A DNA stretch of 64,000 bases from Staphylotrichum longicolle. Taxonomy: Eukaryota; Ascomycota; Sordariomycetes; Sordariales; Chaetomiaceae. The DNA is taken from positions 186,001 to 250,000 of the forward strand of contig JAHCVI010000001.1 of assembly GCA_019096155.1 (NCBI GenBank). The letters run 5' to 3'. Position numbers and translations under genes: made by a program. Shown piece by piece: positions 1 through 11,196 of the stretch. The notes below the pieces were generated by a model. The model saw only the letters and a program-made list of their open reading frames with translations, had not been told where the DNA came from and did no database searches. Numbering within the stretch: position 1 is the first letter of the stretch; each line of letters begins with the position of its first letter.

Positions 1-724
1 GAGTGAAGGTGGGGGTAGCGAAGGTGGGAGGTATCAACGAGCGGCAGGAGAGAACGAGTTCGTCATCAAGGTTGGGGCTGTTTGGCCGTGAGCCCAGCCC
101 TGCGGTTTCCAGGTCGGTTGCTCCGTTGTTGGTGTGCAACGGGACGTGGCTTGCGGGACGAAGGGATTGCGTTGCCCTGGAAAAAGGGGAGCGGCGGAGT
201 CCCCCGGTGGGTCCCTGTGCCAGGGATCCCGAAAGTTGGCACTCGCAGGGCCACTCAGCGCCTTCCCTCCGGTCCCCACAAGCTGCATGATGGATCAGCC
301 AGGCTTCGAATCTGTCTCGCCAAAACAGCCTAATGCGGCATAGCTCGCTGCGATTGGCTTGGTTTGCGCTGCCACGCATCTCATTTCTTGTCTCTGTTCC
401 TGCTTTTGTTGGAGTTTTCGTGAAATCCTCAGTCGATGCCCCTGTTCACCTGTTGTTTTCGAGTGGTTCAGCCATAGTCTCAGAAAGTCAAAGTTGCCGC
501 GGACAATCACATCTTACACCTCAAGGCCTCACATGGCATTTCAACTCTACAAGTTCAATGAGCGAGGTATCTTCTTTCTCTTGGACGGGGCTATTTTTAT
601 CTCGGATTTCGGATGGTGCCTGCACAAAACCCGCCGTCTCGTATTTGGTATTTGGTGATCGACCATCATCTCAGCCCCTGTCTTGTCCCAGCAGACATCT
701 GCGGCATTCTCCTTCGACTTCGTG
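1..724. other. Left-edge non-coding stretch
   Basis: I see no supported gene here. Short open frames exist on both strands but none has recognisable motifs or fungal-type codon choice. The right part is the 3' flank of the minus-strand CorA-like gene that ends at 725. Confidence 0.5.
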
Positions 725-2208
725 TCAGTCCCTCGACGGCTCCTCCAGCGCCGGTTCCCTTTGGATCTCCCTTTCAAACCACATGCGGTAATCCAAGCCC
801 TTCTGTTGCTACTCATGACGGCATCAGTTGAGTGTATCCCGTTGAGAAGAATAGGGGGCTCACCAGTTCACACCCCATCTTTATCTTGGAGTCCAGCACC
901 TTGAGGTGCCCTCTGGCGCTTTCCAATGCCTCATGAAAGGCGCTTAGATCAACGAAAAGTTCGGCGATGACCCGGGCCATGTCGTTCGGCTTTGGCGTGT
1001 CCTGGGCGATCCGCCCATAGCAAGCCTGCAAACTCTTGATGACATTCTGGACTTCGGCCGCCACCCACACCGCTTCCGTAACACGGCCTTGGAGAATGAA
1101 AAGCCTTTGGAGATCCCGGAAGTGAAACTGCCGCAAAGCGCTGCCAAGTGCGACTCGTTGCCGACCGAATTCGGAATCTAGGGCGAGCCCTTCAAGATCT
1201 CCATCGACGCGCGCAGTTGACGCCCGGTCGAATATCGGACGCAGCAAGCTTCGCAGGTTGTCGATGAACTCGCCCCAGTACCGGCAGCACCTTGAGAGAC
1301 AGACGAGGTGTGTCGACAGGCCCGCTTCCAGCGCGTCCATAACTGTCAGCCCTTTTTCTCGGCTTTTGCCAATGGATGTGTTGATGAGCAACCACCCGGC
1401 TTTTTGGTGTATCTGCTTTCTGAACAAGCCGCTGGCCTGTATAATCAGAAAAAAGGAATGACCGGTGGAGACATTAAACGATTGGTAAACGGCCGCCTGC
1501 CGGATTCTCCAAGACGGCTCTGCCGCGGTCTCAGACTCTTGTGCACGCTCGACTGATCGCACGAGGTACCACAAATGTCTCTCGTTCGCGTGGTCCGTTG
1601 CATATTGTGAGCCGCGAGGGTAGCTATGATGAAACCCAGAGTCGTGCCCAAACCCAGCCACGCCGGTGTCGTTGGGTTCTCCCTCGATATCACCAAATGC
1701 ATACACGGCCTTGAGGAAGGAGGGCGGGACTTGTTGGTAAGTCAGAATGCACTTCAGCATGCTGGCCGTACAGTTTAGGGGAGCCCGCGAGTTGTCTGCC
1801 TCGATAAACCTAGCAATGTGTGGCCCTGTTAGTTTTCCCCCAAGCTCGATGAGCAGGTTCTTGGTGTTGCTCACACATGGCGGACGCCATTGTTGGGATT
1901 CTCCTTCAAGTGCTGCCGCATCTCGTCGGCATTGGTGAAGGAGTATGACAGGGGCACTGTTCAAAATCGAGTCAGGACAGGGCGGGCAACTCGCTCACTT
2001 GGAGATCTTTACCATTGCTCTTCAAAGGGTCGGGGTTCGACTGGAGAAGTTTAATCTTGTGGTTGGAATCGCTGAAGAGCTTGCCTTGCAGGCTTTGCAG
2101 GCGTTGATAGTGTTCCTCGACGTCGATGCTCTCGTGCGGCTTGAGCACCCATCCGAGGGCCTCCGGTCGGGGGTACTTTTCATACTGTTGGTAGACCTGG
2201 GATGACAT
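725..2208 (-). CDS. Fungal CorA-like transporter domain protein, without membrane helices
   Basis: Four exons give about 433 residues. Introns are 2012-1957, 1874-1810 and 863-803, all GT-AG and frame-consistent; the second has a CTAAC branch point. The start is the ATG at 2208; the frame further upstream has only a TTG. Family hallmarks seen in order are a hydrophilic N-terminus, a segment reading RHVFIEADNSRAPLNC after splicing, then LTYQQVPPSFLKAVYAFGD, and a later histidine-rich FGHDSGFHH stretch. These match the N-terminal cytosolic domain of fungal proteins annotated as CorA-like Mg2+ transporter domain. Most relatives end in two transmembrane helices with a GMN-like loop; here the last exon encodes only a charged tail (WFEREIQREPALEEP), so ion transport is doubtful and the protein is probably soluble. 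The biological role of this family is not established. The next upstream gene on the same strand is an alcohol dehydrogenase, about 500 bases away. Confidence 0.72.
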
Positions 2209-2713
2209 GGCCGTTGCAAATAATGTTGAGCCGAGCGGCAACCCTCAAGATCTGGCAGGTATCGTGGAGCTTCAAGTATGTTTACGCTCAGGAACGCGAT
2301 ATTGGGGACAGCACAGCGGGTCGATGCGGATATATGTAGGACAGCTCGAAGGAGGGGCCTGTTTGAATTTCAGATCATTTGTGACATTAACATGCTGATC
2401 AACACCAGCTCGCCCGAGCAAACGGCGAGGATGCCGCACAGCTGACTCGATGGCTCAAAAGACGGTCCGCCATACAAAGAATCTATAGATAGTCTTCAAT
2501 GAGATGCACCTAATGCTTGACTGGCACGTGGCTCATGTCTGAAGGAGAGAGCACTACGCTGGTGGCGGCGCGAGCGAGATACCAGTGAGGACCAACATGT
2601 GATGGCAAAGGAGGCCCGTAAACAAAGGGGCTGCCAACCAACTCGGCCCGGGGCAACCACAAATGACTCGGGCTGTCGGCCCTCATGTTGGCCCAGCATC
2701 TCATCTTGGCGCT
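2209..2713. other. Intergenic spacer between two minus-strand genes
   Basis: This stretch should hold the promoter of the CorA-like gene and the 3' flank of the alcohol dehydrogenase. I see no clear TATA box, repeat or further gene in it. Confidence 0.5.
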
Positions 2714-4114
2714 TTACTCAAATGTGAGGACTGCCCTGAAACGAACACTCCCGTTGAGCATTGCGTCTGTAGAAAGTTGGGTGTTAGTGGCGAGCAATAA
2801 GAATATGAGCGCCACAAGACACTTACCGTAAGCCTCGTTTGCCTTTTCCAGCGGGTACTTTTCGATCAAACAGTCAATGCCCTGCAGCTCCGAGAACTTC
2901 ATTGTCTCCTCCATGTCGATGGCATGGCCCGTTGGCCAGGCGTGGATGGACAGGCCTCTCTTGGTCTGTAAGGTATAAAGGCGTCAGCGTATTTGGGTTT
3001 TCCGATACATTCGTTCGGAAGTGACCTACCGTCATTGCCGGGTTGAAGGGAATGTCTCCCGGGACTGCGCTCATCGTCAGCCTCAAGTCGCGCTCTGTGC
3101 AAGGGCATGGTTCCAGTGTCCCTCACAAGACAAAACCAGCAGCTTCCCCATGGGCCCGAGCCCCTTCATGAGTTCAGGAAACTGGTCGGCGTGCGGGTTG
3201 GTTGTCACGATGAGCGCCGCACCGCCGAGCTTGCTGAGTGCCGCGCCAGGCTCTCCTTGATTCGTGTCGATGTACTCGTGGGCACCCAGCTCGCGAGCAA
3301 ATTTCTCCTTGTCGGCGCCGCGAGAGATGGCAACCACCCTGTAGCCAAACTTGTTCGCATACTGAATGGCCAGATGGCCCAGGCCTCCAAGACCCTGGAT
3401 GGCAACCGTCTCGCCGTGGCCGATGTTCATGCGCCGGATCGAGTTGAAGACGGTCACGCCGGCACAGAGCAGAGGGGCGTAAGTCGCGGCGTCGACGTGC
3501 TCTGGGATCTTGACAGCGGCTTCGGTTCGGACGAGGACGTATTCGGCGTCTGGTTCTTGGATCAGCGGGTCGAGTACAAGATGCAAGGAGGGCGTCTCGG
3601 CTTACACCCGCCGTTCCTGGTGATGCCGTTAATGGTCTGGTTATCGCACATCTGAAAGAGGCCCTTCTTGCAGGCGTCGCAGGTCCCTTTGAGAATTGGG
3701 AGCAGAACCAGTCAGTTCACTCGCTCTCGCCCCATCATCACCATGAACTTGACTTGTGCTCACAATCGTGGCCGCCGTGCCAACCCGCCCCGATGCGGTC
3801 GCCAATCTTCCACGACTCGACGCCCTCGCCAACAGCGGCAACACGTCCGATAATCTCATGACCGGGAGTGAGCGGGCTGTTAAAAACAATCTTTGTCAAT
3901 TGCCGGCCCCCAGACATGTCAGGGGGGTCATCACTCACAAACCACCGCCAAACGCGTTCATTGGGACGAAAGTGTCGGAGTGGCAGACGCCGCACGCATC
4001 GACCTTTACAAGCACCTCGTTCTTGCCGGGTAGCTGCAGTTGCTCATCCTCCACGGTGAGACGAGACCCCTGCTCCTTGAAGGCGGCCTTCTTAAAGGTC
4101 TTGGGAAGAGTCAT
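2714..4114 (-). CDS. Zinc-dependent alcohol dehydrogenase (MDR superfamily)
   Basis: Seven exons code for about 339 residues, close to the usual 340-350. Introns: 3938-3877, 3763-3687, 3605-3550, 3126-3065, 3029-2966 and 2826-2767; every junction keeps frame. The enzyme should oxidise alcohols or reduce aldehydes with NAD(P) in the cytosol. The GroES-like half carries catalytic zinc ligands Cys44 (ACGVCHSD) and His65-Glu66 (PGHE), with the third Cys in LLCAGVT. The structural zinc lobe reads HDWTCDACKKGLFQMC, so the first of the four usual cysteines is Asp96, followed by Cys99, Cys102 and Cys110; this Asp variant is familiar in fungal members. The Rossmann half contains GLGGLGHLAIQYA and ends with VRFRAVLTFE. 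The start is the ATG at 4114, just before LPKTFKKAAF. A TATA-like ATAAATAG (minus strand, near 4257-4249) and a CreA-like CTGGGG (near 4268-4263) lie 130-155 bases upstream, which would fit carbon-source control, though this is inference. Confidence 0.9.
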
Positions 4115-5527
4115 GGCGTCGATACGAGGGAGTGGCTTTGGGGCGCGAAACAAGTCCAAAGGGATTGAACAAGTAGTCTGGAAGTGAGGCTGCTGTTGGC
4201 AATGTGTTGGGCAAGATGTTGTCTGAGACACGAAGGGGGTTCGCGGTCCTATTTATTCTAACCCCCAGCCTCACGGGCCATTACGAGCGACGTGAGACTA
4301 ATCAGAAATGTCTGGTCGGCCATATCGCCCGCCGATTAGATATTGGGCGTAACATCGGAAAGGAACCGTATTCGGTTGGGGATGTTCATGTCTCTTGCGG
4401 ATCCCCCACCAGTCCGAATCCCCGAAGAAATGGGTTTCCAGAGACACAATGGCGCGGCCCGATGCTTGTCAGCCAATCGAGGCTCGTTTGACTGCATCAT
4501 GCTCCGACCATGGACGAGTTGACTCTCCGCAGACCCAGTCTCAGAGTATGGGGTAGGAAGAGAGGACTTACTCAGCAGCCAAAGGCCGTGTCATTGGCTT
4601 GCATCGCGCAGGCTTGTTGACTAAATACTCTGTAATTAATAATCAGATCCATCGTTTCGGGGGCTAAATGACCGGATGGAGACACGCAGTACAACGTCCT
4701 CTAATCATTGACGTCTATGCGGCCGAGCATAACGATGATCATGATAAGAGGGATAAAGTTTGTCCAATATTCAGATACAGATTGTAATCGACTCCCTAGG
4801 CATCCAACGTTGTTGCGACACCTACTGCGAGAAGCTTTGCCGTGATTGCTCAAGAGCAATGATACCTGAGAGATGCGACATCAAAGACCACTACAATATG
4901 TTGCTGTCACAGAACTTGAGCTCCATGCTTCCTCTCAACTTGTTCCAGTAAAATCGAAAAATAAAGGCTCAAACAACACCAGCCAGTATCTCCTGTTCGG
5001 GTTTCACTGCTCCCAGCTCCGCACGTGCGTTCATTCTTTTCTCATGCTGCCAGGCTTGCAATACTTGCATACTTTCTCTCTTTTACCTCAAGTAGGAGAT
5101 AGATGCAGATAATGCGTCGTCTGCCAACAGAAACCCTGACCACAGTGGTTCGCCGTCACGTTTGTTGTTGTCCGGTCCGTAAACTCTTTCGTGACCTGCT
5201 GGAAATCAAGAATTACAAACACGGTAGCCACCTCCAGTAGTTCTGGTTAAGGTACCGTTGCATCCACCAACAATGCAAGCGCCCTTCGTGGTTGCCCGGG
5301 TTGCGCGACGGACGTCGCTGCCGGAAGCACTGCATGGAAAGAAGGAAGGTCTCCCCATCTCTGAAGGCCCTCAAGCGCACCAGACTCGTTCCGTGATTCA
5401 ACCTCATGATCTGAGTCTGCAACTTAACGGCTCAGCACCCCATCCAATACAGTACCTAGCAACTACCCTTTGTGTTTTCGTACCATCATCTTTCATGTTT
5501 TGATTGGCTTCTGAAACCTCCATCACA
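4115..5527. other. Divergent promoter region, alcohol dehydrogenase and J-like gene
   Basis: These 1.4 kb separate two genes that point away from each other. They hold the TATA-like box of the dehydrogenase near 4250. The middle (about 4600-5000) is more AT-rich than the flanks. No further coding sequence is supported. Confidence 0.5.
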
Positions 5528-6563
5528 ATGGCCGTCGCATCACCCTGGGAAACCGCGCTTTTCTGCTACGCGATCCTCGCGGTCGACGCCGACGCAGACG
5601 ACGAAACCATCAACGCGGCCTACCTCCGTCTCGCCGCGCTCAGACATCCACGAGGACACGGCGCTTCCGACGCCGCAAGCACCGAGTTCTACAGGGTGAG
5701 TCTCCCCTCCCCGATCTTTTTTTTTCCCAGTCATTTGATAATCAAGTACTCACACACATCTCCAGCTCCTCCAAGCCCACCTCGTAATACCCACCTACCA
5801 AGCAACCCTCTCACCCCCCGCCACCAGTCACGAACTCCCCCAGAGATCCTAACCACTGAGCCTGCAGACCCTCGAATCAAACAGCGCGCGAATCCGACAG
5901 ACCCTCGACGACCTCGCCGCCGACGCCTCACAGGCGAGCCGCGACTTCTTCGCCCGGGTGCGCCAGCGCGAGGACGACACCAAGGAGACGTGCCGCGCCG
6001 AGTTCGCCGCCGCGCTGTCGGCCTCGGAAGCGGGCAACCCGCGCCTCAACGACTACGTCAGCTTGCTCGCGTCCAGTCGGAGTCGGGGGGACGGGAGGCC
6101 GGCCCCTGCGCGGGCGAGGCGGAGGGCGAAGCGGCGTGGGCGTGGGCAACGGCGGCGGTGGGGTTCGGAGTGCCGTGGGCATGGGCACGACGACGAGGAG
6201 ATTAAGCGGGTTGAGGTGGGGAATGAGGCTGTGAGGCGGGCGGTGCATGACCAGTGCTTGTTGATACATGACGCGCGGCGGGAGCTTGCTGTGGTCAGCG
6301 CTGAGCTGGCGAGGGTCCGTCGGGAGCGGAACGCCCGCTTGAGTGTGAGAGGCAAGGCTGATGGTGAGATTAAGAAGACGGATGGTGGTGGGATCAGGAA
6401 AGGGGGGAGTGACGTGCAGGGGAGTGACGATGCGGTGGGCGGAGACCCTCGGTGCGTTTCTTGGTGGGAGGAGCAGAGAAGGGCGTGGTTGATGGGCGAG
6501 GTGCCGTTGCATGAACAGCTGCTGCGGAATGCTGGCGTCGGGGACACGGTGAGAGTGATTTGA
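5528..6563 (+). CDS. Degenerate J-domain (DnaJ-like) protein
   Basis: Three exons (introns 5696-5765 and 5784-5867) give about 293 residues. The N-terminus resembles helices I-III of a J domain: WETALFCYAILAVDADADDETINAAYLRLAALRHPRGHG, then STEFYRLLQAH. The invariant HPD tripeptide, which J proteins need to stimulate Hsp70 ATPase, reads HPR, so co-chaperone activity is unlikely. A charged, Arg- and Glu-rich, probably coiled region follows (SARIRQTLDDLAADASQASRDFF, later RRAVHDQCLLIHDARRELAVVSAELARVRRER), and the protein ends WWEEQRRAWLMGEVPLHEQLLRNAG. No signal peptide or membrane segment is seen. The ATG at 5528 sits in a good context (CATCACAATGGCC); the frame extends 8 codons further only with a TTG. 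The second intron has an unusual GTAATA donor but a good CTAAC branch and CAG acceptor, so its exact edges are less sure. Function unknown. Confidence 0.65.
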
Positions 6564-6932
6564 GGCGGTGGATGCGCGTCTGGACGTAAAGCAGTTAGAG
6601 AGTATTCATTCGCAGTACAGAACAGCTGCAGCGTCAGCGACGGAGAGTAGACAATTGAGAATTTGTTTTCTTGTTAGCGTTGCTCGAAACATCAGGTGGC
6701 GAGACATGGAATGGGGGGAATGGATGACCCTGGGCCTTGCAGCAGCTTCTAGCTGAAGACCACCGACGGCACGACGCAATGGTTTCACGCAACAAGATGG
6801 GATCAAGTCTCTGTGCTAGCCAATGACACAGGTGCTGAGCATTACAGATTAGCCCGACTCATAAGTCTTGACTGCTACTAATGATTTATCTAACCGGCAC
6901 TCAACCAAGAGCGCCAACTCATGTCCCATCCC
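6564..6932. other. Short spacer between convergent genes
   Basis: It carries the 3' ends of the J-like gene and of the FAD oxidase. I see nothing else in it. Confidence 0.5.
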
Positions 6933-8542
6933 TTAAGCCGCCGGTCCGTAGAAGCTGAAGCGGCCCTTGGGGTCATACTTCTTCTTGAGGGCCTTGAGCC
7001 GGTCCTGGCGCCACTGCTCGTGGCCGTACCACTCCTTGGGCGACTCGTTGCCGTAGGCGTAGTTGATGTAGGTGTGCATCTGGGTGCGGCCGCTGCCCCT
7101 GTGCAGGACCTGGCGGAGCTGGTTCCCGAGCTGCGCCGCCTGCTGGTCGAGCGCGGGGCCCGCGGGCGTGTACTGCAGCAGCGGCGCCACCAGGAGGTTG
7201 TCGTCGCGGAAGGCGTAGGCGGCCGACGCGCTGCTGACCGCCTCGACGCCCTGCATCGAGTAGCCCTCGAACATGAACAGCGAGTTCGAGAAGGGCGACG
7301 AGGCGTTGGTGGCCGCCGCGAACAGCGCGTACACCTCCTGCTGCGCCGTGGCGTTGTAGGCCGCGAGGTAGATGGGGAAGCGCGGGTTGGCCTTGCCCGT
7401 CTTCTGGCACGGGCCCGCGTCGAGCGAGATGCCCACCCACCGCGCGAGGTCCGTGTAGCTCCCGTTGCCGGGCGTCACCGCGATGGGGCCGAGGTCGCGG
7501 AAGGGCTGCGTGTAGACCGGGTCCACGACCGAGACGCCCTCCTGGATGATGTAGAACTCGATGACGGGACCGTTGGGGTCGACCTGGGGCAGGTTGAACC
7601 AGTACGACCAGTTGATGATGTCGACGGGCTGGGTGCCCTGCTTGAGGAGGTGGTCGTTGGCGGCCTGGTAGAGGGCCTTGACCTTGTCGCCGGTGAACAT
7701 GAGCGTCTCGATGGCCCAGTTGGTGTGGACGGCGGGGTAGACCTTGACCGTCACCGACGTGACGATGCCAAAGTTGTGGCCGGCGCCCCTCATGGCCCAC
7801 CAGAGGTCCGAGTTGGCGTCGACCGTCTTGAGGGTGCCGTCGGCGAGCACGATCCTCAGCGAGACGAACTGGTCGGCGATGAGCCCGTAGTGGCCCTGGA
7901 GCCAGCCGTGGCCGCCGCCGAGCGCAGGGCCCATGTAGCTGACGCACTCGCAGGTGCCCGTCACCGTCTGCTTGCCGGCCGCCGCGAGCGCGTCGATGAC
8001 CACCCTGGAGTTGGTTCCTCCCCCAATGGTCGCCGTGTTGCCATCGGCGGCGACGGAGACGCTGCTCAGCTTGCGCAGGTCGATGGCGATGCCCCAGTCC
8101 ATGCGGCCCAGAGTGGTGATGGAGCCGTGGACGCCATTGTAGGCGAGGAAGGGGATGTTGTACTTGTTGGCGGCGCGAATCTGATGCCAGGTGGTCAACA
8201 CCAGCAACGTTGGGGAACAGAGGAGACCTAGGGAGGAGAAAAGAAATCGTTGCTTACAATCTCGACAACGTCGTTCTCGGTGGCCGGGAGAATGTCGACG
8301 TTGACGATGGGGGTCTCCAGGTTAGACCATCTCTGAGAGAGCTGGCCAAACTGAGAAGTACCCTGGAAGTAGACCTCAGCCTGCTTCGAGAGGTTGGGGG
8401 CGAGCTTCCTGAAGTCGGAGAGGTCGCAGCTGGGGCGCGCCGCGGTGCTTGCCGAGTCCTGCGTGTCCGTGTCCACGGGCGAAGCAATTGCCAAAGCCCA
8501 GGCGACAGCGGTCGCGAGGAGCTGAGTCCGGGCCCAGCGCAT
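6933..8542 (-). CDS. Secreted FAD-linked oxidase, berberine bridge enzyme (BBE) type
   Basis: Two exons, split by intron 8257-8181 (GTAAGC...CATCAG), give about 510 residues. A signal peptide is visible (MRWARTQLLATAVAWALAIA), so the protein is probably secreted. The FAD-binding domain contains IPFLAYNGVHGSI with His113, the expected 8-alpha-histidyl link, and GTCECVSYMGPALGGGHG with Cys172, placed 59 residues later as in bicovalent flavoproteins of this family. LRIVLADG, WWAMRGAGHNFGIVTSVTVKVYP and the C-terminal BBE segment ending YINYAYGNESPKEWYG and KYDPKGRFSFYGP are all classic. Such enzymes oxidise sugars, oligosaccharides or secondary-metabolite alcohols, using oxygen as acceptor; the substrate cannot be read from the sequence. 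Several N-glycosylation sequons (NGS, NAT, NAS, NES) fit a secreted protein. The start at 8542 is the only ATG that places the signal peptide at the N-terminus. Confidence 0.88.
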
Positions 8543-9731
8543 CGTTTGTGATTGGAGTGGCGCGCGAAAAAGGAGTCGAAGGCCCACGTGTGAAATGTCT
8601 CAGAGTAAGCACATGAAAAGCAACCTCAAACGCTCCGGAAGCCAGCCATCGCCGCAAGCCCGCAGCTATTATACGTCCTGGTAAGCCAGGTGCGTCTGGG
8701 GAGCCAGGTTCTTGGGTCTAACCTTCTCTCCTCGACGCCAAAGAACCCCCTGGCTGCCACTTCATGCGCCCCACGCACCATTGGGACTACCAAGCTGCCA
8801 AGCCGCATACGCGAGAATTACACAACAGACCCGATGCAGATAATGCATGTGCTCAGCTCCGTTCCTGGGGCGAGAGTCTGTTGATCCTTTGTTCCCCCCC
8901 CTGTCCGGCAGTCTCCTCGAGGCTGATCCCACGTGTTTATACCGGACGGTGACACTCCCCTCCAACGATGATCAACAAGACTCGACTGGCGAACCGACGA
9001 AAACACTTCTCTGGCTCGGGTCCTGGGAACAACCCCCCAAGACACCATGGCGAGTTCCATTGGGGCGTGGGGGCTAGGCCCAGAGCAAGTCCCAGGGGTT
9101 TGTGTGGGGAACGACAGCTTGTCATTGGCTGTCGGCAACCCACGGGCTTGTGTATTGGCCGCTGCTTATTCTCTCGCTTCCGGGGGACAGAAGCCGGCAG
9201 CGCGCTAGTGACGTGAAGGAGAGATACCCCCGGCTTGGCAAATCGACGGCATATCCCGTTCAGAGAAACCTACCAGGGCTGTGCAGGGCCCATGGAGCTT
9301 TCACAAGGGAAACACGACAAGGGAGGAAGCAGGGATCAACGCACCCAGATCCCGGTTTCGAGCACCGAAACCTGCGTTATCTGCAAGGAAAAGCCGCATG
9401 GAGGCCTGGAACACGGTATTTGATAGGGGGCCAAGACATGAAGCAACAACTCCCTGTCCGAAGAAACAGATCCTGAAGAAATGAGAATGGGGGAACATCG
9501 AAGATTTCGGTTAGCAAGCCGGACGCCCCCCTGCTCGAGCTTCTTGGGCCTCCTTGGTGTGGTCTTGGGTTGTCTCGACCATCCATCTTGGGCTTGCCAC
9601 CATGTATTGATATCTACGGTTCCTCCCGCCCTTTCCTCTTGACTCCCGGGAGGGATGTCTTTCTGTCCATGTCAGTCAAGGGAGCAGACCAGACCCGTGG
9701 GCTTGGTGTCGGCTCCTGACGAGCGAGGACC
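8543..9731. other. Divergent promoter region, FAD oxidase and rhodopsin-domain gene
   Basis: This 1.2 kb lies between two genes transcribed away from each other. Small open frames here show no family motif. I see no repeat or RNA gene. Confidence 0.5.
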
Positions 9732-11196
9732 ATGTCTACTCCGGCAGAAGTTGCCGCCATCGAGGCGGCGCAGGCTGCAGCCCGCACCTTCAACATCACA
9801 CTATGGACACTCTACGCCTTTGGCGTTGTCACCACGGCCTTGAGAACCTACGCTCGGGTGAAGGCAGTGGGCTGGAAGCACTTTGAAGCGGATGACTACC
9901 TCGTGTGGCTTGCCGTTGTAAGTGTCTGTCCTGAGACGCATCATGCCAGTCTGTGATCCAGTTTCGCTGCTGACCATGGCCCGCCTCCTTTTGCAGCTGC
10001 TGTACACGACCCAATCGACCCTGGGGTACCAGATCGGAAACCTCGCGCATGGAATGGCCAACAATGGCATGACGGACGCGCAGCGAGTGGCCCTGTCACC
10101 GAGCGACCCCGAATACGGCATGAGGGTCATCGGGTCCAAGATTCAGGTGGCAGGTTGGTCGTGCTACTCGACTTTGATGGTGGTTCTCAAGCTTGCCATG
10201 CTGTTCTTTTATCTGCGGCTTACGGTATGCTTTCTCTTTTCCTTCCGCTACAATGGTATATTCGATTCCAGTGCAAAGACTCACTTTTGCTGGTAGAATG
10301 GCCTTGGACGCCGGTACCGCATCCGTGTCCATCTCGGATTCGCTCTCGTCGTCGCAGGCTACGTCGCCTCCATTGCCGCCGTGCTGCTTACGTGCATGCC
10401 GTTCAACCACTACTGGCAGATCAACCCGGACCCGGGCAACTTCTGCCAGGCCGCCGTGTCGAGGCCCATCGTCTGGGCCTCCTTTGCCGCAAACGTCACG
10501 TCCGATGTGTACCTCATCTTGATTCCCCTCCCGCTGCTCTGGAAGTCGCGTCTGCGGCTCATTGAGAAGATTGCGTCCACCCTCGTGCTCGGCGCCGGCA
10601 TCTTTGTTCTCGTCTGCGCCACGCTCAAGACCATCTTTGTGATCGTGGTAGGTTCTCGGTGCCATCTATCCACTGGCACTTATACTTTTTACTAATCATT
10701 CCGCGTTGGCGCACAGGACGAAGTCAACGGCGCCGAGCTTGCTGGCGCCTGGGGGACACGAGAAGCCTTTGTCGCCGTCATCACCACCAACCTGCCCATG
10801 GTGTTCCCGCTCTTCCGGAACTGGCTCAAGCCGCTCCTCGGCAGCTCGGCGCGCAACAGCAACAAGCAGTACAAGACACCCGAGGGCTTCCGGAGCATCG
10901 GCGGCGGCGGGGGCGGCGGTGACGACTCGCGCAGCCACGGCGTCCGGGGCACGCGGACCCCCGGCTCCAAGGGGCCGAACCCCCTCACCAACGTGTCCTT
11001 CACCGAGAGCGAGGAGCGCATCGTCAACGACATCAAGCTGCAGAACATGAAAGCGGCCGCCGCGATGGCGCAGGGCGGCGGCCAGAAGGACAACAATGGC
11101 ATCTTTGTCATGACCGAGTTCGACATCTCCGAGGACAGGAGCAGCCATACCCTGCACCACGACAAGAACCCGGCGCGCGTCCATGAGTCTTGGTAG
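9732..11196 (+). CDS. Rhodopsin-domain integral membrane protein (PTH11-like class)
   Basis: Four exons code for about 414 residues; introns are 9918-9996, 10225-10296 and 10648-10716, all phase 0. Seven hydrophobic helices can be placed: TLWTLYAFGVVTTALRTY, the ADDYLVWLAV segment, STLMVVLKLAMLFFYLRL, LGFALVVAGYVASIAAVLLTC, PIVWASFAANVTSDVYLILIPLPLLW, STLVLGAGIFVLVCATLKTIFVIV, and REAFVAVITTNLPMVFPLF. The FEADDYLV motif, the CMPFNHYW loop and the phase-0 introns at helix ends are typical of the fungal family whose best-known member is the Magnaporthe receptor Pth11. A Gly/Ser-rich cytosolic tail follows (GGGGGGGDDSRSHG), ending in TEFDISEDRSSHTLHHDK. No CFEM domain precedes the helices. It may act as a plasma-membrane sensor, but ligand and G-protein coupling are unknown for nearly all members. 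A second member lies at 35252-36411. Confidence 0.85.

Noticed and set aside
6921..8231. Long plus-strand frame opposite the FAD oxidase
   Set aside because: It is the antisense of a high-GC gene, with Val/Arg/Asp-rich composition and no motif.
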